Assembly (NCBI GenBank): GCA_029582155.1
Contig: CM055895.1
Coordinates: 19,641,004-19,705,003 of the forward strand
Direction of reading: 5' to 3'
From: Panopea generosa
Lineage: Eukaryota; Mollusca; Bivalvia; Adapedonta; Hiatellidae
Length of the DNA: 64,000 nucleotides
A model generated the notes under the pieces. The model made no database searches, had not been told where the DNA came from, and saw only the letters and a program-made list of their open reading frames with translations. How positions within the stretch are numbered: position 1 is the stretch's first letter; each line of letters starts with the position of its first letter. Made by a program: the position numbers and the translations under genes. Of the stretch, positions 50,062 through 59,016 are shown piece after piece.

Positions 50062-52612
50062 TAAAATCACAGTAGCGAACCCATGTGACTCTATGCTATG
50101 GAGTGGTGCAAAAAGAATTGGAGGAAAAGAGCTTGCTTCAGGTAACATTTTTGCTGATAACTTCCTTAATATTTCATAAAAATAACGGGGCCCAGTTGTT
50201 CAAAGACGAACGCCATATCTGTATAGAAACAAACCACCGGTAAAGACGAACGCCATCTCTGTATAGAGACAAACCACCGGGGCCCAGTTGTTCAAAGACG
50301 AACGCCGTCTCTGTATAGAGACAAACCGCCGGTAAAGACGAACGCCATCTCTGTATAGAGACAAACCACCGGGGCTCAGTTGTTCAAAGACGAACGCCGT
50401 CTCTGTATAGAGACAAACCACCGGTAAAGACGAACGCCATCTCTGTATAGAGACAAACCGCCGGTAAAGACAAACGCCACCTCTGTATAGAGACAAACCA
50501 TAGGGCCCAGTTGTTCAAAGACGAACGCCGTCTCTGTATAGAGACAAACCACCGGTAAAGACGAACGCCGTCTCTGTATAGAGACAAACCACCAAGGCCC
50601 AGTTGTTCAAAGACGAACGCCGTCTCTGTATAGAGACAAACCACCAAGGCCCAGTTGTTCAAAGACGAACGCCGTCTCTGTATAGAGACAAATCACCGGG
50701 GCCCAGTTGTTCAAAAACGAACGCCGTCTCTGTATAGAGACAAACCGCCGGTAAAGACGAACGCCACCTCTGTATAGAGACAAACCATAGGGGCCCAGTT
50801 GTTCAAAGACGAACGCCGTCTCTGTATAGAGACAAACCACCGGTTAAGACGAACGCCACCTCTGTATAGAGACAAACCACCGGTAAAGACGAACGCCGTC
50901 TCTGTATATAGACAAACCACAAAGGCCCAGTTGTTCAAAGACGAACGCCGTCTCTGTATAGAGACAAACCACCGGGGCCCAGTTGTTCAAAGACGAACGC
51001 CATCTCTGTGTAGAGACAAACCTCCGGTAAAGACGAACACCACCTCTGTATAGAGACAAACCATAGGGACCCAGTTGTTCAAACACGAACGCCATCTCTG
51101 TGTAGAGACAAACCACCGGTAAAGACGAGCGCCACCTCTGTATAGAGACAAACCACCGGGGCCCAGTTGTTCAAAGACGAACGCCATCTCTGTGTAGAGA
51201 CAAACCACCGGTAAAGACGAACGCCACCTCTGTATAGAGACAAACCATAGGGGCCCAGTTGTTCAAAGACGAACGCCATCTCTGTATAGAGACAAACCAC
51301 CGGGGCCCAGTTGTTCAAAGACGAACGCCACCTCTGTATAGAGACAAACCACAGGTAAAGACGAACGCCACCTCTGTATAGAGACAAACCACCGGGGCCC
51401 AGTTGTTCAAAGACGAACGCCATCTCTGTATAGAGACAAACCACAGGTAAAGACGAACGCCGTCTCTGTATAGAGACAAACCACAGGTAAAGACGAACGC
51501 CACCTCTGTATAGAGACAAACCACCGGGGCCCAGTTGTTCAAAGACGAACGCCGTCTCTGTATAGAGACAAACCGCCGGTAAAGACGAACGTCACCTCTG
51601 TATAGAGATAAACCATAGGGGCCCAGTTGTTCAAAGACGAAGGTCGTCTATGTATAGAGACAAACAACCGGGGCCCAGAACGCCGTCTTTGAATAGAGAC
51701 AAACCACCGGGGACCAGTTCCGGGGCCCAGTTGTTCAAAGATGAACGCCGTCTCTGTATAGAGACAAACCACCGGGGCCCAGAACGCCGTCTCTGTATAG
51801 AGACAAACTACCGGGGCCAAGTTCCGGGGCCCAGTTGTTCAAAGACGAACGCCGTCTATGTATAGAGACAAACCACCGGGGCCCAGAACACCGTCTCTGT
51901 ATAGAGACAAATCACCGGGGACCAGTTCCGGGGCCCAGTTGTTCAAAGACGAACGCCGTCTCTGTATTGAGACAAACCACCGGGGCCCAGAACGCCGTCT
52001 CTGTATAGAGACAAACAACCGGGGCCCAGTTCCGGGGCCCAGTTGTTCAAAGCTTGGTTAGAATAACCACTAGTTAAGTGGAATTTTGTAACTTCAGTAG
52101 TTTCTGTTCTTAATGATTTATGGCAATTTAAATGCTTTTTAAGGAGCAAAATATCATATTTTCATATATTTTTTTATAAAATAAAAACTTAAAATGATAT
52201 AACTCACTAAATATCGTGATTTGAAAATGTCACTTTAAGATGACCATGCAAAACTGTATAGAGATGAAACACCGGTTGTATCAACTGGGCATAAAAAAAC
52301 AACGTATTTTTGGCAATAATGAATCGGCTTTTTGTGCTCAGTTGAGACAATTATGGTATGGAGTGGTGTAATTTACAAAAAACGTCGTTGTACTATTTTG
52401 CAAATAATACAGGATTTTACATGCCCACTTGATATCACCGGTGGTTCATCTTTATACAGAGACGGCGTTCGTTTTCAAGTTGTTTCGTGAATTTTTATGA
52501 AATATTAAGAAAGTTATCTGCAAAAATGTAACCTGAAGCAAGCATTTTTCCTACGATTTTTGCACCAATCCATAGCATACAGTCATATGGGCTCGCCACC
52601 GTGATAGTATAT
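50062..52612. mobile_element. 2.5 kb terminal-inverted-repeat element carrying a minisatellite
   Basis: The left end at 50064-50241 (GCGAACCCATGTGACT, TATGCTATGGAGTGGTGCA, GCTTGCTTCAGGTAACATTT, ACTTCCTTAATATTTCATAA) is repeated as its reverse complement at the right end, 52612-52437 (TTATGAAATATTAAGAAAGT, AATGTAACCTGAAGCAAGC, TGCACCAATCCATAGCATAC, TCATATGGGCTCGCC). The arms are about 178 bp and include one copy of the internal repeat motif, as GAACGCCGTCTCTGTAT on the reverse of the right arm. In the left arm that motif has been amplified into the array at 50190-52055. No transposase is present. Superfamily and target-site duplication are undetermined. Confidence 0.8.
50190..52055. repeat. 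Minisatellite, mixed 39 and ~54 bp units, about 40 copies
   Basis: The common block is AAGACGAACGCCGTCTCTGT then ATAGAGACAAACCACCGG. It is either followed directly by TAAAGACG (39 bp unit) or by GGCCCAGTTGTTCAAAGACG (longer unit). From about 51660 a third arrangement adds GGGGACCAGTTCCGGGGCCC. The array is much more GC-rich than its surroundings, because the amplified motif comes from the inner part of the inverted repeat. Open frames on both strands are artefacts. Confidence 0.95.
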
Positions 52613-52704
52613 ATCGTGAAGTCAGTAACATGGCACGTATGTAGTTTGTCTAAACATTCACATCCAACATAGATAAGTTCATTCCTATTCAATCTTTTCC
52701 ATAG

Positions 52705-53696
52705 ATGGCATTTCAATGGTTAAATCTCTGACGGACAAAGTTATGGTTCTGTTTGACAAAATTTCCAAAGATACCGAGGAAAGAGGTGCCACTGACAGTC
52801 GAACTCAGTTCACGACATCTCTCAAAGAGGATCTGAGCAACGAATTCAAACAGGATACCAATTATTATGAATCGATATATTGTACGCCATGCCGGCGACA
52901 AAAACATTCGCCCCCAATAAACATTCACGCACGAAGAAAGTTTTGTTTAGGGGCAAGCCTGGATGACATTTCTAAGATAAGCAAGTTTGGTCCGTCCTGT
53001 GAACCATTACAACATGTGTCACATCCGATGAGTGGGGAGGAAGAAAGCCAACTTAACAAGAACCTTACAAGAGACGATATCTCCATTCCCACTTATAGTA
53101 ATATAATCAATGTACTAAATATGTCGACTTCTAAGAGAAACTGCAAACCGTCGATGGACTGCAGCAAAAGAACCTGTGATAAGACCGACGAACCATCTTT
53201 GATAGAACTTGATACCGAGTTGTTAGATAATACCATCTTACACGATGGATCCGGAATACTTAGCAAAGACTTCACATCGGAATTTGAGAACGATATAAAA
53301 TTTCTTTCCACTTGTACAAACAAAACATCAACACCGGATGGTCACCATTTCAAGAAACAATATGTTCACCAGAATATTTCGAGGACAATATCGAATAGCG
53401 TGCCCTTCATTTGTGACGCGAATATATCGCTGTATTCAAATACAGCGTCGCAGTTATCAAACGGAAAAACATCGAGACCAATGGTATCATTATTAAACCG
53501 ATCGTTCACCATTGGACCCGGAACATCAGCGAGAACACCCGTGCGCCGGTGTTTACCGTTTACAATTCCAGAATTTAAAGCAATCACAGAAAAACAGAAA
53601 TCGCTGTCGGAAACAAAACCTTTCAGAAATGAAGACGAGGAAGCGGTGTACTACTTAATCACAAAATATTTAAACAACAAAGACATGAAATGGTAG
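52705..53696 (+). CDS. Exon 2 and C-terminus of the unrecognised 342 aa protein
   Basis: This open exon runs from the acceptor TTTTCCATAG (ends 52704) to the TAG at 53694-53696. The frame is open for about 330 codons in AT-rich DNA with no tandem repeat, which is the strongest coding signal in the window. The protein is polar and rich in Ser, Thr, Asn and Lys, with no signal peptide, membrane segment or domain I recognise, and looks largely disordered. Cys-containing basic patches (CTPCRRQKHSPP near residue 73 of the joined protein) and a conserved-looking C-terminus ending in NEDEEAVYYLITKYLNNKD are visible. Near residues 290-298 it reads TPVRRCLPF, which fits a CDK site (TPxR) followed by a cyclin-docking RxLxF motif, although such short motifs arise by chance. 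Two poly(A) signals follow within about 120 bp. Function unknown. Confidence 0.72.
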
Positions 53697-53800
53697 TATT
53701 GGCACGCACGCACAAACAAACACTCGCACACACAGCACACGTTGTCGTGGATTTATTTCAGTATTTACGATGAGTGTAAATAAACAAAAATGAAATTATG

Positions 53801-53817
53801 AATAAAAATCTAATAAA
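53801..53817 (+). terminator. Two AATAAA poly(A) signals for the gene at 49342-53696
   Basis: AATAAA occurs at 53801-53806 and 53812-53817, about 105-120 bp after the stop codon. The 3' UTR before it includes a CA-rich stretch (GCACGCACGCACAAACAAAC). AT-rich DNA makes chance AATAAA common, so position is the main support. Confidence 0.5.
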
Positions 53818-53943
53818 ACAAACATAAAGATATGTTTATATAAATTATTTCCAGAAGATCTGAGACACTTGAGAAATTACCATTCATTTATATGAATATA
53901 AATAAGGCGACAGAAGGGTATCTAATAATCTTCATATAACATA

Positions 53944-54391
53944 CAGGGTCGTAGCCAAAATTTGATTTAACAGGAGGCACAATCCCAACCTTGCTTATGT
54001 GTCCGGCAACCTTTTTTAGCTCTTAGAATACACTTTCTACGGTTTTCTGATATCCTTGATTCGCGCTTCAAATCGATAAGACTCATTGCATTTTATACAG
54101 TTGTCCGACATGTTTTACACCAATATGTTGAATATACATTTGTAGTTTTTTTTACCTGAGATTTCAGTTATATCAGCTCCCTTAGTAATAAAACTATTGG
54201 CTTTGTACTATGAGGTATATTTATACTGGAAATATAATGCATACAGAAAATGTCATTTTATTGTAAGAATAATTGTTATTTTGGGGATAATGCATTTTTT
54301 TTTTACATAAATACCAATTAAAACATTTGAATATCCACACATTCTACAGAAGGCAAGTGCATCCGTTTGTCTCAGTGTGACTACGCCCCTG
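53944..54391. mobile_element. Probable hAT-type MITE, ~450 bp
   Basis: The left end CAGGGTCGTAGCCA and right end TGACTACGCCCCTG (reverse complement CAGGGGCGTAGTCA) match at 12 of 14 bases. CAGGGGCGTAG-type ends are familiar from hAT-like non-autonomous elements. I could not find an 8 bp target-site duplication, so the boundaries or the superfamily may be wrong. No coding region is present. Confidence 0.45.
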
Positions 54392-54939
54392 AAATAGTTA
54401 CATACGATATCATAAAACAATTAATGTTCCAACATCACACACAAACTAACGGAAAGCGCGGTTCCTTTTCGACTTATATTTATTCAATATTATTACATCT
54501 ATCGTTTAAAGTTTAATGAATTATTTTAACACATGTGCACGCTTCAAAACATAGTTCAAACAAGAATCCCATCTTAGACCCTAACTGTTCTGCCTCTCCC
54601 ATCCAAAACTGTTCCTACTAAAAAAAACACTACTCTCAGCTAATTCATATACAAGTCACGTTTTTCACAGACATGCTTGGCAGATATTGGGTATATAAAA
54701 TTGGATACACGTTATCCTGTTGACAGCCCATCACTCCTCAGAAGAGTGACCTTTAAACTCCCATGATTTGCCCAGTACAGATTTACCGTATTCAAATGGC
54801 TACTTGCTGTCTCGCCTTAACTAGGATATATCCCACATAAGTATTATATCATGGCTTTAAAATATTACATTATTAAACTAATAAAATCAATCAATTATTG
54901 AGTGACTATAAATAAAATAATTCTATGATTATTTTAGAT
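54392..54939. other. AT-rich spacer, no gene seen
   Basis: No exon, array or element could be supported. Confidence 0.35.
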
Positions 54940-55090
54940 AATATCCTACTTTCTCAGCCAATAGAATCGCTCATTTTTTTCCAAAATAGAACAGTATTTT
55001 ACATAGAACGTATTGACCGTCAGTAGATGTTGACATACTTCCTACGCCAATGAAATCTTCCAGGAACTGGAAATGGAGAATACCATGTTA
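54940..55090 (-). repeat. Dispersed repeat family D, copy 2
   Basis: CTACTTTCTCAGCCAATAGA, ATCGCTCATTTT, ATAGAACAGTATTTTACATA, GACCGTCAGTAGATGTTGAC and CCAATGAAATCTTCCAG are the reverse complement of the series at 36820-36985. Confidence 0.65.
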
Positions 55091-55724
55091 GTGTCTGATG
55101 TTATAAACTGTATCAGATGAGGCTTAGAACAAAACCCAGGACGAGGCTTTTTATCATGTCAATATTTCTAATTCTTCTTTTTTATGTAAAAAAAAAGTAT
55201 AATTATACATAATGACGTCATGTGCCTGATAAACTTGTTTTGTCGTGATAAACAAATGTTGCTTAGCAAGAGTAATTGAGTATGCCACGCTACTCACACA
55301 ACAATATTTTAAACATTTAGTTGGAGAGCTTAGTGTGCCGAAATGGCTTTGGAATCCTGAAAGGTATGCCTTGTCCGATTTCAGGTGGGGTGTGTGTTGG
55401 GGGTAGATTTAATGTGGTGTGTGTTGGTGGGAGAGGATGCGCATATCGGGTCCCCTCTTGGATGAGCCTGTTCTGCGAAAAGTCACAACAAAAGCCAAAA
55501 CAAGGGACACTACAAAGTGATAAACATTTTTTTGTATGGCGACTGAGTTATTTCCCTTTGTCGTTTTATGCGCAAGAAAGTATAAAAAGTTACTGCTAAA
55601 GTGTGTGTTTTTTATCATTTTTTCTCCTTTGCATAAAATTTAAAGATTTTTTAGACAATATCAGAACAAAGTTATCGCACAGTTTCTTTTGTTAATAAGT
55701 TTAAATTTATTTATTATATTTCGA
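55091..55724. other. Spacer with a short G-rich patch, no gene seen
   Basis: The plus strand at 55384-55435 is strongly G-rich (GGTGGGGTGTGTGTTGGGGG, then GGTGGGAGAGG), unusual in this AT-rich window; a G-quadruplex is possible. A 92-codon frame across it has no recognisable features. Confidence 0.4.
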
Positions 55725-55905
55725 GTGTGAAACAAGCTCTAACAACTTAGGTAAATCACGCTCAAAGTATTCCTGGGTAGAACCAGTACTATGCATATAC
55801 AGAAAAGTGTCTTGCTCAAGGACACCACACATAGCCGTGGCAGAGTATCGAACCCACGACCATCCGATCACGGGTTCGGTGCTTTACCACCATATTGCGA
55901 TTATG
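55725..55905 (-). mobile_element. tRNA-related SINE, family S2, copy 2
   Basis: On the minus strand a tRNA-like head is visible: TGGTAAAGCACCGAACCCG as a weak A-box region, then GTGGGTTCGATACTCTGCCA with a B box. The body follows with GTGTGGTGTCCTTGAGCAAG and GCGTGATTTACCTAAG. The diverged copy at 49605-49790 shares the body. The tail is not clear. Confidence 0.65.
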
Positions 55906-57356
55906 AGATATTACATTTTTAAGGTGTTGTCAGCCAACATTATTTAAAAGAAATAATTGAAACGTATTTGATTAATTTGATTATTTTAGAAAAAAATCGC
56001 CAACATATAAATTTTAAAATCATATAATACTTAAGTAAATGTTCAGTGCAACATGCTTATGTGGAATGAAATATATATAGACTCTGCTCTGAATGGTAAA
56101 GATTTTATATTTAAAATGTCCTCTATGATATGCCGCCCCTTAGTATTTTTACCAAAAAAAAAACGTCTGTCCTCAAATTTTGACCATGTTTACCATACTT
56201 GTATTTTTAATGCAGAATATTGATTTTTATTATATTATCGAGTACATTTAGTTTATGTGAGTGTCCAAAAATATTGAAAAAAAAATGGAAAGTCATATAT
56301 ACCTCGTATCAAGCATTTCCAATGTCCTCTATCAAATATTTACAACGTCAGTTTGACGTTCTTTTAATACGGCGCTAGTTATGTACATGGTATATTGTAT
56401 TCTCATAGTTAACGTAGGTAAGTAATATCATTAGTTTTGGTCCATTTAATATCCGCAGAAAATCATTACTCCATTGCAGTAATTGATATTCCAATATTCC
56501 AAACTTATATTTTTCGATTAAAAATACTGTCATTTCAGCAATATTTCGCAATTCCAGAGGGAACAGGGAGTGGGTCCGGTGGCCTGCAGTCATCAATTTA
56601 GGTCCATAAGTGTGTAATGAGTAGATTTACTATTAACCATGCAGTATAATCGCGGATGACTTGACCAATACAAATAACTTATAGTCGACAAACTACCTGG
56701 CCACTATCTCGAACTGGGGGTACCGTCACCAGATACAAACGTTCATGATCAAAATATAAGGAATTTTATCGATACCTTCTCTTTTAAATTATGATATATC
56801 ATTATAATAGTATTTAGTTTTGTCATACTTATTACGAAACTAGTTTATAGGCTTACTTCATTCATCTGAGAAATATACATTCCAACTAAAGAGAAAATGT
56901 AACAAAAGATCAAAACAATCACTAATCTTTAGTCATGTTTGATTACCCCACAAAATGCTTTCTTTTTTTACAGGTTGTTCAATATTAAAACTTGACTCAT
57001 GTATATATAATGTATAACTATAACTTAAACTGCTTGCTATTAATTGTGTTCGTTTAAAAAAAAGATGAAAAAATAGTGTTATAACTTAAGGTACCCTACT
57101 TGTTTAAATTATGTGCTCATGTTGTTGCACGTGTATGTATATTGCCATGCCTGTTTGTAACCTGAGATGTCAATAAAGAATATGTTCTGTTTAAGAAAGT
57201 AGGAATAAAAGATTAAATTAAAAAAAAACCCTGTAAGTCTTTAACGGATTATTATTACAAAATTTAATACACTGATTGTTTTATACAAGTCGAACTCAAC
57301 TGATTGATAATTTGCTGACATGTTTGTGGTTTATGCTCCTCTATTCGACTTTCCAC
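55906..57356. other. AT-rich spacer, no gene seen
   Basis: About 1.45 kb with no exon, array or element I can support. Confidence 0.35.
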
Positions 57357-58441
57357 TACGAGGGGCATTCGATACATTCTGTCACTAAATTCCCTCCCGT
57401 AGAAACAATGTCCCGTAAGAACATGAAAAACACGTACAATTGTTTGGGGATGTTTATTCAATACACCTGCGAAATCTCAATTTAATCCGATTATAACTAA
57501 CCAAGATGTTCGTTGTTGAATTATACACACTCATGTACAGTGGCTATATTTCAATGTCATATTGAAACCGGAAGTAAAATAAGAAATAAGGACTTACATT
57601 AAAGTCCGAGTTTCTTTGCAGTTATCGCCAAAAGATTTTTTTCTGAATTGTGCCGATACATGATAGATCTCTGGTAACATTAAGAACAGATTTTCGTTGG
57701 GTTAAGAAATTTAAGTGGGGTCAGCATAGCCTGCAAAAAGATAACCGCCCAGGTAAGCCAGTTGTTGCAGCAACAAACGGAAACATTGGTGCTGTTATAG
57801 CTATGGTAGAAGATGGACGGTATACTGTTTCCCAGAAGGCATTTTAGAAGGCACCGTATATCATATTCTGACTGACTGTTTGAAATTAAAGAAGTTTTGT
57901 ACTAGATGGATCCCTTAATGCTGACACCTGATCAAAAGGCCAAGCGTTAAGATTGTGCTTTAAAACTTCTGAAAAAATATAAACATTGTAATCCTTGGGT
58001 TAATGTCTGACTTGCTCCCTGGAGATAAAACTTGGGTGTATTATTTTGAACCCCAACGGCACATCAATAACAAACAATGGCTTTATAAGGTTTCATATGC
58101 CATTTTCTTTAATTCTAATGGTCCTGTCGTACAAATTCCTTGCAAAGAGGGTAGAGAATTTACAGGCAAGTTTTACAAAGATAAAGTACTTAAACCTGTC
58201 AAAACGTTTTATCAAAATAAACGCCCAAGTAAAGGTTTGGAAGGAATACAGCTTATTCATGACAATGCTTCTGCCCACAAAAATAAAAGTGTAGAATATT
58301 TCTTAGAACAAGAAAAATGTTATTCCCCTAACTTAAGCCCCTGTTACTTTTTCCTGTTTCCCATGCTAAAAAATGCTCGCAGGTAAACACTATGCTACTC
58401 GAAGTGCCATTGGGTCTGCAATGTTTCAGTGTCTGAACAGT

Positions 58442-58453
58442 ATACCAAGGGGA
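58442..58453 (+). repeat. Target-site duplication, left copy
   Basis: ATACCAAGGGGA, identical to 58730-58741 on the other side of the SINE. It belongs to the mariner coding sequence and was duplicated when the SINE inserted. Confidence 0.92.
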
Positions 58454-58729
58454 TTGATTGAATATTTAACATCATTTTTAATGCCATCGAGGGCTAACAG
58501 ACGATCAGTTAACCTAACTTCTGTTTCCTGGGATTAACCAGTACTCAAGCACACCCCGTTTCCGAAAGTAATAACTTTCCCACTTGAATCAGTGGTGAGA
58601 GACGAATGATAATGAGACACAATGTCGTATATCAATCATCACAGAGACTGTTGCCGGGCGGGGGATTCGAATTCACGACCCCTATATTGATAGTCAGACG
58701 CGTAACCAACTGAGCTAATCGGGCCCGGC
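58454..58729 (-). mobile_element. tRNA-derived SINE (family S1), full length, with target-site duplication
   Basis: This is the best copy in the window (276 bp). Read on the minus strand, the head begins CCGGGCCCGATTAGCTCAGT then TGGTTACGCGTCTGACTATC, with B box GAATTCGAATCCCCCGCCCG. The body has ACGACATTGTGTCTCATTAT, TCTCTCACCACTGATTCAAG, GGGGTGTGCTTGAGTACTGG and AACTGATCGTCTGTTAGCCC, and the 3' end is AATATTCAATCAA. Both sides carry ATACCAAGGGGA, which proves the insertion. The similarity of the head to tRNA-Ile is an inference from memory of the tRNA-Ile start. Confidence 0.93.
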
Positions 58730-58741
58730 ATACCAAGGGGA
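58730..58741 (+). repeat. Target-site duplication, right copy
   Basis: ATACCAAGGGGA, identical to 58442-58453. Mariner coding sequence resumes here. Confidence 0.92.
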
Positions 58742-58971
58742 GATTACTTTGCGGCATTTAGGTCGTGGACAGCAATTTTTTAAACTTAGATTTATTAGAA
58801 CAATCTTCTTTTATTCCTAGTCAGTGGTTTTAGCTATTGCTTATGACTATTGTCCCTTAGATATAAACGCGTACATGTATTAATTACATTGTTTTCCGAA
58901 AACATGTGGGAAACACTGAGGGCATTCCCTCTACAGTATACAGCCATAGAACTATAAAAGATACACACGAA

Positions 58972-59016
58972 ACTATGCATACTATATTTCTTTACTAATT
59001 AATACCACGTTATGAA
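58972..59016. repeat. Decayed first unit of the 70 bp array
   Basis: ACTATGCATACTATATTTCT, TTACTAATTAATACCACGTT lines up with CTATGCATGGTGTTGCTTTA and TTAATTGGTGACACGTATT of the regular unit, with many mismatches. This is the expected degenerate edge of a tandem array. Confidence 0.55.

Larger units (their letters stand above)
49379..52704 (+). other. Predicted 3.3 kb intron with three repeat insertions
   Basis: Donor GTAAGT at 49379, acceptor TTCAATCTTTTCCATAG ending at 52704 with a good pyrimidine tract. The intron carries a second-family SINE (49605-49790) and the 2.5 kb inverted-repeat element with its minisatellite (50062-52612), whose right end stops about 90 bp before the acceptor. 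Confidence 0.55.
57600..58790 (+). pseudogene. Mariner transposase pseudogene (DD34D type)
   Basis: Recognisable blocks in order are KKFKWGQHSLQKDNRPGKPV near 57690-57760 (N-terminal helix-turn-helix and linker), GTVYHILTDCLKLKKFC near 57850, LTPDQKAKR near 57930, GDKTWVYYFEPQ at about 58021 (first catalytic Asp at 58024), LIHDNASAH at about 58250 (second Asp at 58261), and SPCYFFLFP at about 58336, where the third catalytic Asp is a Tyr (58345-58347). The spacing between the last two positions is 28 instead of 34 residues, so six residues are lost. There are at least two frameshifts (near 57840 and 57920), several stops, and a SINE at 58454-58729, after which the frame goes on with a block like IPRGDYFAAFRSW. 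It cannot be active. Confidence 0.9.
57357..58860 (+). mobile_element. Mariner (Tc1/mariner superfamily) remnant, split by a SINE
   Basis: A candidate left end reads TACGAGGGGCATTCGATAC at 57357, which fits the TACGAGGG-type ends of mariner elements. The transposase remnant covers 57600-58453 and resumes at 58742-58790. Without the inserted SINE, the span is about 1.2 kb, the usual size of a mariner. A matching right inverted repeat is not clear; sequence near 58810-58860 is decayed. The right boundary is therefore approximate. Confidence 0.6.

Noticed and set aside
50200..52061. Many overlapping open frames on both strands in the 39/54 bp array
   Set aside because: Products of the minisatellite inside the inverted-repeat element; neither frame nor unit length is kept.
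57600..58790. An active mariner transposase
   Set aside because: The third catalytic Asp is a Tyr, six residues are missing between the last two catalytic positions, and there are frameshifts, stops and a SINE insertion.
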